Part shown: one piece after another, positions 45,841-58,056 of the stretch
Layout of the letters: the number at the start of each line of letters is the position of its first letter
Position numbering within the stretch: the first letter of the stretch is position 1
Assembly: GCA_036365145.1 (NCBI GenBank)
Contig: JAEOAD010000004.1
Coordinates: forward strand, 50,805,001-50,869,000
Origin: Orientallactaga sibirica
Taxonomy: Eukaryota > Chordata > Mammalia > Rodentia > Dipodidae
Direction of reading: 5' to 3'
Length of the DNA: 64,000 nt
Translations under genes and position numbers: made by a program
The notes under the pieces: model-generated
Seen by the model: the letters and a program-made list of their open reading frames with translations, nothing else
What the model was told of the DNA's origin: nothing
The model's database searches: none

Positions 45841-45961
45841 AGAATGACCCGGTCAAGCTCCTCGGAGTGCAGCACGGTTGATAACCCTGTGGCAGGAGAA
45901 GGAGAAGAAGCAGAGGTTGAACCCGTGAATTCAGATGAGCCTGAAGCCTGTTTTACAGATG
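45841..45961 (+). CDS. SCN9A: SCN9A exon 17: II-III linker
   Basis: This 121-bp exon starts in phase 0 after cctttgtag and ends with the first base of a Gly codon (g|gt) before gtaagg. It encodes [20 protein letters not shown], then the acidic [32 protein letters not shown] and DEPEACFTD are Nav1.7 landmarks. The acceptor has only a short pyrimidine stretch and the flanking introns are 19.7 and 10.7 kb. Skipping would shift the frame. A second AG (45841-45842) would drop two bases and break the frame, so the first AG is chosen. Confidence 0.95.
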
Positions 45962-46653
45962 GTAAGGGAAATTTTAGCCCTCAACATTGATTAATGTTTG
46001 GGGTTTTGTCTTAGTATGTAATGCTATTGGGAGTTATTAAGCAAAGTGTCCAAAGTCTATATTCCATGCTACTCCAGGCATGACTCTTATTTCTAAAGTT
46101 CCCATGCCTGTGACACTCTAGTAACAGGAATTTCCAATGAGAGTGCATATTTCCACAAAGTTCTCTGCCAGTGTAAAGCATTAATACTTCTCATTCATTA
46201 TTCTTAATTCATAGTCCTGATATAATTAAACCATTAAAACACAGGTTAATGGGGCAGAAGACATTATTGTATTTTTATTAAAATTTTACTAATATCTGAT
46301 AAGTAGGATAATACTGCTATCTCATTCTACCATGTCTCTTTTACTAGACTAAAAGCTCTAAAATAAATATGTTCTCCACTTATAAGTATGTCATAAGTGA
46401 TTTCATGACTCACCACTTTTGATCCTTGGTTGCATTCTCTTATTCTGAAGATGTGAGAGGTTTCTAGCACATGCGTGGCTTAAATAAGCATTTATGTATT
46501 ATTGCATCTTAAAATCAGTATCTTGGTCCTATCCTCACTCTTGAGAGATAATTGGCCTAACAGGGCACCATTGGTTATCTATGCCTATTGCTTAAAGCAT
46601 CTCATTCAGTAAGTTTAAAATGTGTGATCTTCCTTGCATAACTACAGCTTTTT

Positions 46654-46808
46654 GTTTTGTTTTTGGTATTTTGAGGTAGGGTCTCTATCTAGTCCAGGCT
46701 GACCTGGAATTCACTATGGAGTCTCAGGGTGGCCTTGAACTCAAAGCGATCCTCCTACCTCTGCCTCCCGAGTGCTGGGATTAAAGGGATGCGCCACCAT
46801 GCCCGGCT
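46654..46808 (-). repeat. B1-like SINE, antisense
   Basis: It runs gaggtagggtctctatctag, ctatggagtctcagggtggc, tgcctcccgagtgctgggat and gccaccatgcccggct. A perfect 16-bp duplication, ataactacagcttttt, lies at 46638-46653 and 46809-46824. Confidence 0.93.
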
Positions 46809-47744
46809 ATAACTACAGCTTTTTTTAGTCTTTATTGCATTTTATAACATCGTGATTGTTCATCCAAAATACTTTGAAACTCTCTCCACTTCTGGTTTCA
46901 CTAGAAACATTAAGGTAGGGTCTAAGTCCTAAAGAGCATTTTAAAAGTTGAGAACTCTTGAGCAATAGGATTAGAATATGATGCATATAACCTGGTATGC
47001 AATGCCCTTTACATTTGGCCTGTCAATTTGTTTCTAACAGTACCCCTTTCACCTCTTTTTACTTTCTGCCATACTGCACCACTTACTACTCCTAGAATTT
47101 TCTAGAGACTTTACTCAAAGTAGAAACATTAATGTGACATAGAGACATGCATAGTATGATCTAAACAAGTATTATATTATCTCTATAAAAATACAAACTG
47201 AGGAGAAGGCTACAGTGTGATATAATAATGGACAGTACAAGCTTTGAGCCTGGTAAACATGAGTCTTAATTATATTACTATTGACATTCTCTGCAAATGA
47301 GCATATGTTTAATATCTGAAAACTTGAGAAGTAAAATTGGGTTAACAATAGCATTCATAGTGTAGAAATGTTGAGGAAAGAATGATTATGAACTAAGTAT
47401 CACAATCTCCCTTTATCTTCTAATTTTGTTCATAATCTTAGATAGAAATTGTTGTCACACTGATGCTACTGACTCAAAATCTACTATCCAAAACATTATT
47501 TTTTGCATAAATCATTGACTTGCTTTTAATCTCCAAGATTTCTTCAAGTATCTAAGACTCGCATGCATCAAGCAAAGTACTGTAAAAATAAAGGTATCTA
47601 CAAACTCCAATAAGTACCTGGATTTTCTTTAAATACACATTAAATTTCTTTTATATGAAAAGAGAATTATGCTCAATCAATATGTTTGTGTTCACTAAAA
47701 ATATCCCATGGAATAGAAGTATTCTGGTTAAAAGCATTTACAAG

Positions 47745-47895
47745 CTTCAGTCTGTCAGACATGTTCTTGAATGCCTGTAATCCCATCACTCTAGAGTTGA
47801 AGAGGTAAGAGTGTCAGGAGTTCAAGGTTATTCTCAGCTATCTACTAAGTTTGAGGCCAACCTGAGCTGCAAAAATGTTTGCCTCAAAAACAAAT
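47745..47895 (+). repeat. Old B1/B4-like remnant
   Basis: Phrases gaatgcctgtaatcccatca, caggagttcaaggttattct and gaggccaacctgagctgc follow the 7SL monomer order but are strongly diverged. Confidence 0.5.
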
Positions 47896-49734
47896 TAAAG
47901 GATTTTAACTCTAATATGTGGCCTGCTTCTTAAAAACTTGATTAGAAACCTAGTAAAATTAAATTTGTGCAAATACTGTTAAGATGTCCTGTGGCCACTT
48001 TATGAATGATCCCTACTTCACATTTCAGTGTAACTGGAAAGAACTGAGCCCAAACATTAAGTCTCAAACCAGAAAATAACCTAGAAAATGTTGAAATGTA
48101 AATAAAATTTAATATTTGAAATTTCTAACTTTAGGTGCTATCTTACTTAGAAGTAATAAAGTTATTTTTAATCCTACAAGATAGAAATGAGAATATTTTT
48201 GATTATTTTGAGGTTTTGTTCATCATTTATAAATTGAGACCAGTATAGAAGGTATATTTTTAAAACACATTTCCAAATCAATCTGGGCCTGTACCACTGA
48301 AACTTGGCTGAAAAAATATCTCTTTATTACATCACATAGATGTATTTCACTAGATACTTTATATTGTCTACAGACCTGTTGAGTTAAATGGTTCAGCCTG
48401 ATAAAGGGAGTATACCAACCTATTTGCACAACCTTGGAACCTCTTGTTCACTTATTTTTTCATCCAATTAACAAATAATTATCAAATACCTTGTTTGTTC
48501 CATGTTCAGTTCCTGGCACTGTAATAAGATAGAACAGTGAATAAAACAACATATGTTATCCACCTAAACACATAAGCATGGAGAAAGCACAAGGAAAGGG
48601 TAAATACAGGGTAAGATACTAACCTATCATATAACTGGTATGGTTGGTGAAGGCCTTTAGATAAAGGTGACTTGATCAGAGACTTGAAGAAAACTGTGGT
48701 AGGCTATATGAACATATGAAGGAAGTATTTTTTAGGCAGAGTAACAAAGACACTGCCCTAAGGTGGAAATATGCATATACTTTGAGGAAAATTAATATAT
48801 CAATATAGATAGAACAGATTGAGAGCTAAGAGGAGTGAAAAAGTTAAGATCACAGAAATAAGAGATGCTGAACCATATGAGCTCTGAGGGGTTATGTAAG
48901 GATCTGATAATAAAGTCTCATGACACAGTCTTGAGAGCGGAAGGATGGATAACAGTGGTGGAAGCTTGGAGATTTCTTGGAGGTTCCTACAAGAATCGAG
49001 GTGATGGGGCCCTAGACTAATAGAGCAGAGTTGGGGATAGTGACAGTGTAAGATTCTGAGTACTAAATCTTGCTGCTAAACTAAAGGGATTTGCTGTTGA
49101 CTGGATATTCAAAAGAAAGGGATCAGATAATTCCATATATAGGGCCTCACAAACAATAACCATACTATTAACCCTGAAAATTGAAGCAAGTAGGCTTAAC
49201 AGGACAGAAATTGTGTACTTGTCCACTTACATTGGAAATGACTCTTACAAACTCATGATTGGCCTACAAGAGCTAAGCTGAAACCAGTATCCATTCAGAG
49301 TAACATTTGGCCTGTAGAGATTTTTCTTACCATAAAGGCAACAAGGCAACAGTAAAACCAAAGGAAGTATGAAGGACGCTCAGTGAGGGTAGTGCTTTCT
49401 GTGAAGACAAGAGCTGAAATGATGGTGTTTGTTGCCTCACAACCATGGATCCTTGTTAGCTCTGTAACTTCACTCAACTACGTATTTTATTGATTGTATT
49501 GCATCCTCAAGCTCTTTTTCCCTTTCCTTCCCTGTTTCATTTTGTTCTGTTCCATGGCTTTTAATCCCAGAGTTCTTTAGGTTTTATACAATTTTTCACT
49601 TTCCTGTTATCTTGGAAACCTATACAATTGTGAGCATAACATGACTTTTAGGTTCCACTTGGTTTCAAATTTTATTCCTTTGGCATTACACAAATTAATT
49701 ACATAATGAGAATTTGAGCTAAAAAAAGGATACT

Positions 49735-49946
49735 CCCTTTTTAAAAATATTTTATTTATTTATTTATGAGAGAGAGAGAGAGGAAGAGAGAATGGGCACT
49801 CCAGGGTCTCCACCCATATTGCAAAGGAACTCTAGACACATGCACCCCCTCGTTTATATGGCTTATGTGGGTCCTGGGGAGTCAAACTGGGGTCCTTAGG
49901 CTTTGCAGGCAAATGCCTTAACTGCTAAGCCATTTCTCCAGCCCCA
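49735..49946 (-). repeat. tRNA-derived SINE (Dip-like), antisense
   Basis: Tail atattttatttatttattta, GA tract, atggcttatgtgggtcctgg, head end ctaagccatttctccagccc. Confidence 0.9.
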
Positions 49947-50644
49947 GAAAACCTCTTTTATTAAAATAGTGCATTTTTAGTTAATTCAGTAAATAGAACC
50001 AATTTATATTCTCTACTAATGTTATGCATTCATTGGCTTCCTATAAAAAGAACTAATAGCCAATTCTAACTTTAATTTAACTTTAGCAAATGAGCTCCAT
50101 TCTGCCTTTACTTTCTTTCTTTTGGCAGAAAAAAAGATTAAATAAAAAACATTGGTTTTAAATTATGACATTTCAAAGAAGCAGTATAAAGAAATGTGTT
50201 TCCTTATCAATTTTACATTAATTGTACTGAACATGATATTGTATTCTTGGGCAATCTGTCTTGGTAGAAGTCAGAGTTTCTTTTCTCTTTGAGGTCATTG
50301 GTCTAGCATGATGAAATCCAGCCTAGACTTTATGTAATGCATCATGAGAACAAATTAGTGAAAACACCCAAAAGACACAGCATTTGCCCACTGGGACTCA
50401 TTAGAATGCTTGAGAAGCTCTCCATTATGTTTACATTTAATGAATAGTCATTTTGAAGAGGTGTGATAATGCAGCTATCCAGCAAGACTGGAAATCTCTT
50501 GAGATAAGTCTTTGCATAAAAGTCAGAGAATGAGCACTCCTGCCTCAAATAAGAGAGAAATTCTCTAAGGTATGGTAATCCATGAGGACAGTATTTATGA
50601 AGCATCCCTTCACATAGAAAGCTTACTTACTTTTCTGTGCTGAA

Positions 50645-50945
50645 AAGATTACCCAGTGGGAAACAGCACTTGTTACACAAGCCTGAGGACCTCAGGTCAG
50701 TCCCCAACACCTCTGAAAAGGCTGGCTGGGCCCAGGAACTCCAAAAGCCCAGTCAAGCCAAAAACAGACAGCTGTAGGTGAATTAAAGCCAAAAACAGAC
50801 AGCTGTAGGTGAATTAAGAGACCTTGTCTCAAGAAAAAGAAGAAGAGGAATAATAGAAGGGTTATCTGCATACTCCTCTGACCTCCACACATGTGTACAC
50901 AGGGTGCACACCACACACCCACAACCACACATACACAGAAACCAA
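50645..50945 (+). repeat. B4/RSINE1-type SINE with 31-bp duplication
   Basis: A degraded tRNA-like head (cagcacttgttacacaagcc, gaggacctcaggtcagtccc), then gagaccttgtctcaagaaaa and a CA-rich tail. Positions 50755-50785 and 50786-50816 are perfect 31-bp tandem copies beginning aagccaaaaacagacagctg. Confidence 0.75.
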
Positions 50946-52038
50946 AAAGGTTACTTAATTTTCTAATTGCAATGCAAAATATTTTTTTCTTCAGTCATAA
51001 AAATGTGTTCTTCAATTTTAAGACTGACAAAATATAGCTCAGCAAGCATAATCTTAATTGAAGATAATTATCTTCCCTGAAAGTTTCTATTTGAAGTAGA
51101 TTCTGTTCTGCACGTGATCATTGTATTCAAGTTTGGTTTGAACTTCAAAGTCTCAAGCATCAATTTGATTCAAAAATTTCCCATCTCAAATTTTCTAGCT
51201 TTTTTTCTTTAAAAAATAGGTTACCCATGCATTATTATTTTATTTCCACTCTTCACCATGTTTCTATGTCATTTTATCAAATATTCAAATGTATTTGAAA
51301 CATAAAGTAGTCATTTTGTCCACAATGATGGCAAATCTTGCAGATTTAAGATTAGCTTAACTGCCCTTGCCACTGGATAAATGAAGGCATTTTTTTCTTT
51401 TAATATTTATGTAAAAGTTTGAATGTGCAGAGATGTAGCCACTTGGATTATGATTAAATGCCTAGAAAATAATAAGTCTCCAGGACCCACGTGTTAAAAG
51501 TCAGTGCATATTAAGAGTGCACAGGACTGTAGAGAGCTCTGTGAGCAGGAAGAAGGACACTCAGTGACTGGCTGTGTTCGCCTTTGTAGAACTTAGAAGC
51601 TGCAGAGTCCAGGAGCACATAAAATATGCATGATAGCAAAAACATCAGAGATATGGAAGAAAAACAGCTTGCAGCATTTCTACCAAGTTTGAAACTAAAG
51701 TGCTAGGAAGTGCCTTCTATCTGCTGGATCAATACCCTGATTTCATCTCAGAAACATGAAGAAGCTATAAGAAGACAGGATATGAGTGTAGCCCATCTAG
51801 AAGATTCTAGTTTTGTTGTTTCATGTCAGACAGATTATGGCTACCTGAAGTTTTTCCTTGAAAAACTCAAGACATTTTAATGAAATTGGTTAGCCATTCT
51901 AGCAATTAAGCCACGGCTTCGCATGGCTAGGGCTGCAGCAGTGAGTAGCTCTCTAATCCTAAAACATAGCATTTGCTGCAAAAGAATAATCACATTGTCT
52001 TTAAGTACCTAAAATGCAAACTTCAAAAATAAGTTTCA

Positions 52039-52298
52039 GGGCCTGCAGAGATGGCTTAGCAGTTAAGCGCTTGCCTGTGAAGCCCAAGGACCCTGGTTCA
52101 AGGCTCAATTCCCCAGGACCCACATAAGTCAGATGCGCAAAGTGGCACATGCATCTGGAGTTCGTTTGCAGTGGCTGGAGGCCCTGGTGTGCCCAATCTC
52201 TCCCTCCCTCCTTCCCTCCCTCTCTCTCTCTCTCTCTCCTTCTTTCTCTTTCTGTTTGTCACTCTCAAATAAATAAAAATAAACAAAAACATTTTTAA
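52039..52298 (+). repeat. tRNA-derived SINE (Dip-like)
   Basis: Head gcctgcagagatggcttagc, B box ggttcaaggctc, middle taagtcagatgcgcaaagtg, a long CT tract and an aaataaataaaaa tail. The 13-bp flanks aaaataagtttca / aaaataggtttca lie at 52026-52038 and 52299-52311. Confidence 0.92.
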
Positions 52299-53094
52299 AA
52301 AATAGGTTTCAAAATGTGATGCCCATTCTTGTTCTCCTGTTTCCTACCTTCATCTAAAATGAGTATTTTCAGATCTAGATTTGTTTTACACTTTTTCAAT
52401 TCACCTTGATCTTCAAAGTAACTCTGGTGGTTTATTTTTCAATCAGCTTAAATATTTAAATTAATTTTAAGTTTTCAACAGTGATCTTTCTGAATCTCTC
52501 CTGTTCACCTTTTTTTCCTTGGCACCTGCCTCTCTTTCACTGCAGCCTATTGGCTCTATGTGAATTGCTCCTCCTCCTACTCTGCCTCCTTCTCCTTCAA
52601 ATGTTTTCTTTGCTTCAATCTGTCCCAGTAGTGTACAGATAAATGCTTAAAAACTGGTTGTCTAAAATAATGTATGTACACATACAAAATTTTATTATGA
52701 ACTTTTCTGATATTAACAAGGTGTAACACACAATTTACAAATAATATTACATGTAATTTCTTTACATAGATGCAAGATAGGTAACTGATTTTTATACATT
52801 GCTGTTGTTGAATTTTGCTAAACCTTTGTATTTACAAGCAAACTGCAATTGTAGTTGATGAGAAACTTTAGTTCTAATATGAAGACAGGATGGCATTTTC
52901 ATTTGCATCAGTAAAGAAAATGTGAATGAAGCAAAGCCATGTGTAAGAATCTCACCTGGGCCATTAATGACCTGAGCAGGTTTTTTTTGTAACGCATTGA
53001 ATGGAGCTTGTTTGTGCTATCCACAGTGTAATGGCTCTGAGCATGATGTGATTTTGCTGTGTTTTTATTGCTTCTTCTATATCTTTCTTTCACA

Positions 53095-53226
53095 TTTTTT
53101 TTTGAGGTAGTCCACGCTGACTTGGAATTGACTCTGTAGTCTCAGGGTGGTCATGAATTCATGTTGATCCTCTACCTCAGCTTCCCGAGTGCTGGGATTA
53201 AAGGTGTGCATCATCACGCTTGGCTC
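53095..53226 (-). repeat. B1-like SINE, antisense, internally shortened
   Basis: It has gaggtagtccacgctgactt (missing the gggtctcactctgg segment), tctgtagtctcagggtggtc and atcacgcttggct. Confidence 0.85.
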
Positions 53227-53879
53227 TTCCATCTCTTTCTTATATGTACTCTTTAAAAAATCAACAGCCCTTGATTGTCATAGTTTTGAGGCTCCCATCA
53301 AGCTGTTATCAATCCTTGCTATGACTTTGCTGTGGGTAGTATCAGAAGATACACAGAAGTCAATTCTGTGACATCTGTCCACCAACCCTACAGATGCATG
53401 TATCACCTCAAGAGTGTAGATAAGGATGAAATAGAGTACAGTAATTAGAAAGGATAAATTATTACTACACATTACCTTTTGAAAGTAATTATTGACTTCT
53501 CAGTTTATGGAATTTAATTTCTAATAATGGCTGCATTTAATAACAGATGAGCAAAAACTCCTGGTTTCAGCACATCATTGAAATCTATCCCTTTATGCTG
53601 TTGTTGCACATTGTTCTAGTCTTGACCTTTTTTCTCCTGCCCTCAATATGTTGTTTGTGACCTCCTAAAACAGTCCTGACTTCACCTGATGTTTTTACAG
53701 GCTAATGGTTTCTACATACACTTTGCTAGCCAGGTGTTTTCCATGACTTTCATATTGACACCTCCATACACCTATGTTTAGAACTTCCACAAGCATCTCA
53801 AGCTGATCACCTCCCAAGGTAGTTCCTTCACTAATAGCCTTCATTTCGTTCCTGATATCAGTCATGAGTCACCAAATCC

Positions 53880-54345
53880 AGCTGCTGTCACCTGACAGAT
53901 GTCTTGAATCTATTACTGCTTTAGTTTCTAACTAGTTTTCCTCTTGACACAGATACTATATCAGAGCCTGGGTGTTTTCCTGACTTTGGGTCTTCCTTCT
54001 CATCTCACCATTTCTCTTCCATCTTCCAAACCATCTCCACACACTGTTGCAGATATCTCGTTAAACTGCAATTTGTATACCTCCTGCTGACAGCCCTTCA
54101 CTTATTCCTCTACCTGTACCACTTGGAGACCTAATTCTTGCCCTCATCTGTTCAATTTCTCTAAGTTTATCTTTCACCTATGTTGCTTAATGTATATCAC
54201 ATTGATAAAAACTGTGTACTCCTTGCAATCCCCCATGTAACTCTGCTACATTCTTCCTGGCATCCCTCCTAAACACTTGCTTGGTCTGATATCCTGATTC
54301 AGTTCAATCCCTGCCTCTTCCAGGAAGCTTCTTCTGAATTTATCT
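53880..54345 (-). repeat. Possible L2-type LINE remnant
   Basis: The pyrimidine-rich text ends in ctgcctcttccaggaagctt followed by cttctgaa, which resembles an L2 3' end read in antisense or sense order. The assignment is from memory and the orientation is uncertain. Confidence 0.4.
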
Positions 54346-54849
54346 TCTCCATAAACAGGCCAGGTCAGATGCATTATTTCCATTCTTCTAAAATGACATC
54401 TACATATTGGTCATTTCTGTTGTTTTAGCTATTATAATCAATTATTTCCATATTTTTTGACTTAACCAAAACCAGGTAATTTGCTTTTGCTTTTGGTTAA
54501 GTAAAAAAAAAAAAAAAAAAAGTCCCTGGGATCTATTTAAATGCATTGTAAATGCCTGGTGGAATGAATCAGCTTACATTTTAATGTATGATTTTCTTCA
54601 ATGTTTCCTAGAAATATATCTTAAAGCTAGGAATATCAGTTCAGAACTTTTTAACATGTAGTGCATAAAACAGCCTCATTTGTCTCTTTGCAATGATAAT
54701 ATATGTCTTTTTTACCCTAAGTCCAGAACCTTCCATTAATTTTCCTAATTTTGTTTAATATAGTGTTTCTTAAATACTTTTAACTTTTTATTGTATGTAA
54801 TTCTTAGAGTTCATAGATTTCATTATGCAATTTTCAAATAACAATTTAT

Positions 54850-56440
54850 TTTAAATGATTCTTCTCTCCAATATCTTCCTATTCCTCCTTCCCTCCCTTA
54901 TATCTGCCACCCTTCCTTTCTGCTTTTATGTCACAGTGTACTTTCATCCTTCCTGCAACTTCTTTGTCACCTCTTTGTACACTTTCTTAGACACCTTTCT
55001 AGATTTTGAGCTTTGTTTGCCCCACACACACTTTATATGCATACAAATAATTAATACAAGATAGGATCTGCATATTAGAGGGAACAAGTGGCTTAGCTCC
55101 TTCTGACTTTGGATCAACTCAATTATACATGTTTTTCCAGATCCACTCATTTTCATGTTAATGTCATAATTTATTTTTTTTTAATGTTGCTTAAAATTCT
55201 ATTGTGGCCGGGCGTGGTGGCGCACGCCTTTAATCCCAGCACTCGGAAGGCAGAGGTAGGAGGATTGCTGAGTGTTCGAGGCCACCCTGAGACTAGATAG
55301 TTAATTCCAGGTCAGCCTGGGCCAGAGTGAGACCCTACCTCACAAAACCAAAAAAAAAAAAAAAAAAAATCTATTGTGTATATGTTGTATATATCCATTG
55401 TCCTTTCACATGGTGGGCATCTATGCTGGTTTCATTTCCTTGCTATGAAAATGGAACCTTTTGGATATATGCCCAGGACTGGTATACTTAAGTAGTTGTA
55501 TTTCCAATTGTTAAAGAAACTTCTGTCCTGATTTCTGTAATGATTGTACTAGTTTGCACTGCCACCAGCAGCAAATAAGGGTTCCTCTTTCCCCATATCC
55601 TTGCGCACATGGTTAGTTTTCTTGATGACAGCTATTCTGACTAGTGTGAGATGGTATCTCAAAGTGCTTTGAACTTGCATTTCCCTGATGGCTAGGGATG
55701 TTGAACAGTATTTCAATACTTACTGGCTAGTTGTGTTTCTTTTGTAAACTGTCTGTTAATTTCATAAATCCCTTTGGTGATTTGCTGGGGTTTTATTTCT
55801 GATGTATAATTTTTACAGTTCTTCATAAATTTTGGCTATTAGACACTTATCTGATGTATAGCTGGCAAACTTTATCTCCATTTCTGTAGGCTAGCTGTTC
55901 ATTTTGTTGACGGTTTCATTTGCCATGTAGAAATTTTCTGATTTCACAGTCATATCTAGTAATTCTGGGGGCTATTTCCAATGCTACTAGGGTCCTGATA
56001 AGGAAGTTCTTGCCTATGCTTATATCTTGACTCATGTTCACTCAAGCAGTTTCAGTATTTGAATTTAAAGTTAAGGATTCTGATTCACTTTGACTTCATT
56101 TTTCTACAAGGTTAATGATCTGGACATGATTTCATTCTTCTGCAGGTAGAAATCTAGTTTTGGTAGCAGCACTTGTAAAGAGGCTCTCTTTGCATAATGT
56201 TTTTGACAATTTGTCAAAAATGAGGTGACGAAAGCTGAGTGGGCTTATTTCTGTGTCCTATATTCTGTTCCATTGGTTATATGTCTATTTTTGCACTAAT
56301 CTCAGATTATCTTTTGTAGTATAATTTGGGGTCACGTATTGATGATATGTCCTTCTCTTGGCACAACTTTGTCTATTTGTGGTCTTTTGTGTTTCCATAT
56401 GAACTCTTGGATTGTTTTGTCTAGTTCTCTATCTGCCTCC
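54850..56440 (-). mobile_element. LINE-1 3' part, antisense, split by a B1-like SINE
   Basis: Antisense L1 phrases occur in order: 3'-end text aagtggcttagctccttctg and catgtttttccagatccact, then aatgttgcttaaaattctat, gtgtgagatggtatctcaaa, catttccctgatggctaggg, ctattagacacttatctgat and ttcattttgttgacggtttc. Frames are broken. A SINE interrupts it at 55207-55369. It is a dead copy. Confidence 0.82.
55207..55369 (+). repeat. B1-like SINE inside L1
   Basis: The start gccgggcgtggtggcgcacg is nearly consensus for this B1 type. It ends gaccctacctcacaaaacca plus an A tail. The 9-bp duplication tctattgtg lies at 55198-55206 and 55370-55378, so it landed in an existing L1. Confidence 0.94.
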
Positions 56441-56630
56441 ACCCCCTTTCAAATAAATAAATAATTTTTAAAAATGTAAATGGCAAATGTTAAAATACCA
56501 TGGAAGCTAGAAGATGAAAGCAGATGGTATCCTGCAAGTTTAGGGGCTCAAAATTATTTGGTTGTGGAAGACAGTTAGTTGTCCATTGTTAATATATTTT
56601 AAGCCTCTCTCAGCATGTCATTCTTGCCAG

Positions 56631-56785
56631 GTTGTGTAAGAAGATTCCCTTGCTGCCAAGTTAACATCGAGTCAGGGAAAGGAAAATTCTGGTGGAACAT
56701 CAGGAAAACCTGCTACAGGATAGTTGAGCACAGTTGGTTTGAGAGCTTCATCGTCCTCATGATCCTGCTCAGCAGTGGGGCTCTG
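56631..56785 (+). CDS. SCN9A: SCN9A exon 18: end of the II-III linker and DIII S1
   Basis: This 155-bp exon runs from cttgccag to gtaagt. It completes the split Gly codon, then encodes [39 protein letters not shown] and the first part of domain III S1 ([12 protein letters not shown]). It ends on a complete codon. [18 protein letters not shown] is rodent-like Nav1.7 as I recall it. The frame stays open into the intron only by chance. Confidence 0.97.
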
Positions 56786-56804
56786 GTAAGTAACCAGACA
56801 CTTG

Positions 56805-57120
56805 GGTTAAATGACTTACTTACACATTGTTGTGATAAGATATCTGGTCAGAAGCAACTTAAGGATGGAAATACTTTAATTTGGCTTACAGTTTTCGGGA
56901 GAAGGTTCAACGTGGTAGAACTTCAGGAGCAGGAATTTGGAGTCACACTGCAGCATAGGAAGCAGAGAGGTAGAACAGGAGTGGGCCAAGCTATACAACC
57001 TCAAGGCCCAACCCAGTGACACACTACCTCTAACAATGTTCCGACTGCTAAAAATTCCACAAACTTCCCAAACAGCACCACTATTTGAGGTTCAAGTTTT
57101 CAAACACATGAAAGAACTAT
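56805..57120 (-). repeat. Unnamed rodent interspersed repeat, antisense
   Basis: The text cattgttgtgataagatatc, aatttggcttacagttttcg, ccagtgacacactacctcta and ttcaagttttcaaacacatg has the same layout as 31436-31803. It starts only about 20 bp after the exon 18 donor. The family is unnamed. Confidence 0.55.
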
Positions 57121-57159
57121 TGAAGAACTAGTGTCTCTTATTATCAAAACCAAATCTTT

Positions 57160-57620
57160 TTAAATACTATCTTTAATTTATTGGTTTTTATACAAAAGTT
57201 GCACACATAGACTCCCTCTCCCCCACCCCAATTATGCTGAGGTTCTTCAGTGGAGTTATTGATATTCATTGTGGGGACCAAGAAGTCTCAGACAGTCTCT
57301 GAAGGAATGGGGAAAACTTGGTGTCTCAAGCTATCCCCACCCACCCTGAGACTCCTACAATCTTTCTGCCACCTCTTCTGTGATACCCCCTGAGCCTTGG
57401 AGGTAGAGATCTGATTTAGTGTTGCTTTCTTGGTAGACTCTGGATCTCTATTGTTATGAGACACCATAGTGTCTGTCACCATTTTCCTGGAATTTGTATT
57501 CAGGCTAGGCATGACAGCAGTGTTGTTGTCACTGCTTCCCCTATAATGACTTCTGGACCTGGGGAGACGAGGTGGAGATGACCCATCTCCTAAAAGCAGA
57601 TTTTTAGTAGTGCTCATGGA
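57160..57620 (-). pseudogene. Minus-strand ORF with downstream AATAAA; possible retrocopy end
   Basis: On the minus strand 57617-57288 is open for 109 codons (begins MSTTKNLLLGDGSSPPRLPR, contains SRSHYRGSSDNN). Codon-like composition continues past the stop. An AATAAA (57182-57177, minus) lies about 105 bases after the stop, followed by A-rich sequence. This layout fits the 3' end of a processed mRNA copy, but I recognise no parent gene, see no long poly(A) and no clear target duplication. It could equally be part of a repeat or chance. Confidence 0.3.
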
Positions 57621-58018
57621 ATATTCCTTGAGTACTCCTACCGGCCAGACATTATTCTTATTTCCATGGATCCAAAGATAATTAAGATCTAGACACTATT
57701 TCAAGGAGCTTAGAAGATAATATGGAAAAGAGAACTACAAATAGTCATTGTGGACTTGGACTGCATTTGCAAGTGAAGCATATACATTATTTCTATGGTA
57801 AAGAAAACAACTATCCATTTGGGATTTTGGAATAGTAGAGGGTGTACTGCAAGGTGTAGAAAGAATGAAAGTTACACTGAAGAGAACAAGTGTGCAAAGG
57901 TAAGGAACCATAAAACACCATGAGATGTTTAGTAATTGAAAGTTGCTAAACTGTATAGAATGCTGTGAGAAGAAGAACAATCACAGGTAGTCAGAGAGAT
58001 GATACAGATATGAAGTGT

Positions 58019-58023
58019 CAACA

Positions 58024-58056
<33 letters not shown>
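58019..58056. repeat. (CA)n followed by poly(A)
   Basis: Nine CA units run directly into about 20 A bases. Confidence 0.9.

Larger units (their letters stand above)
45962..56630 (+). other. Intron 17, 10.7 kb
   Basis: This GT-AG intron contains B1-like copies (46654-46808, 53095-53226, 55207-55369, an older one near 47745), tRNA-derived SINEs (49735-49946, 52039-52298), a B4-type element with an internal 31-bp duplication (50645-50945), a possible L2 remnant (53880-54345) and an antisense L1 (54850-56440). The stretches 47900-49730 and 50950-52030 show nothing recognisable. Confidence 0.85.

Noticed and set aside
45841..45842. Use of the next AG as a tandem alternative acceptor of exon 17
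   Set aside because: It would remove two bases and shift the frame. The sequence tagaga is not a NAGNAG site.
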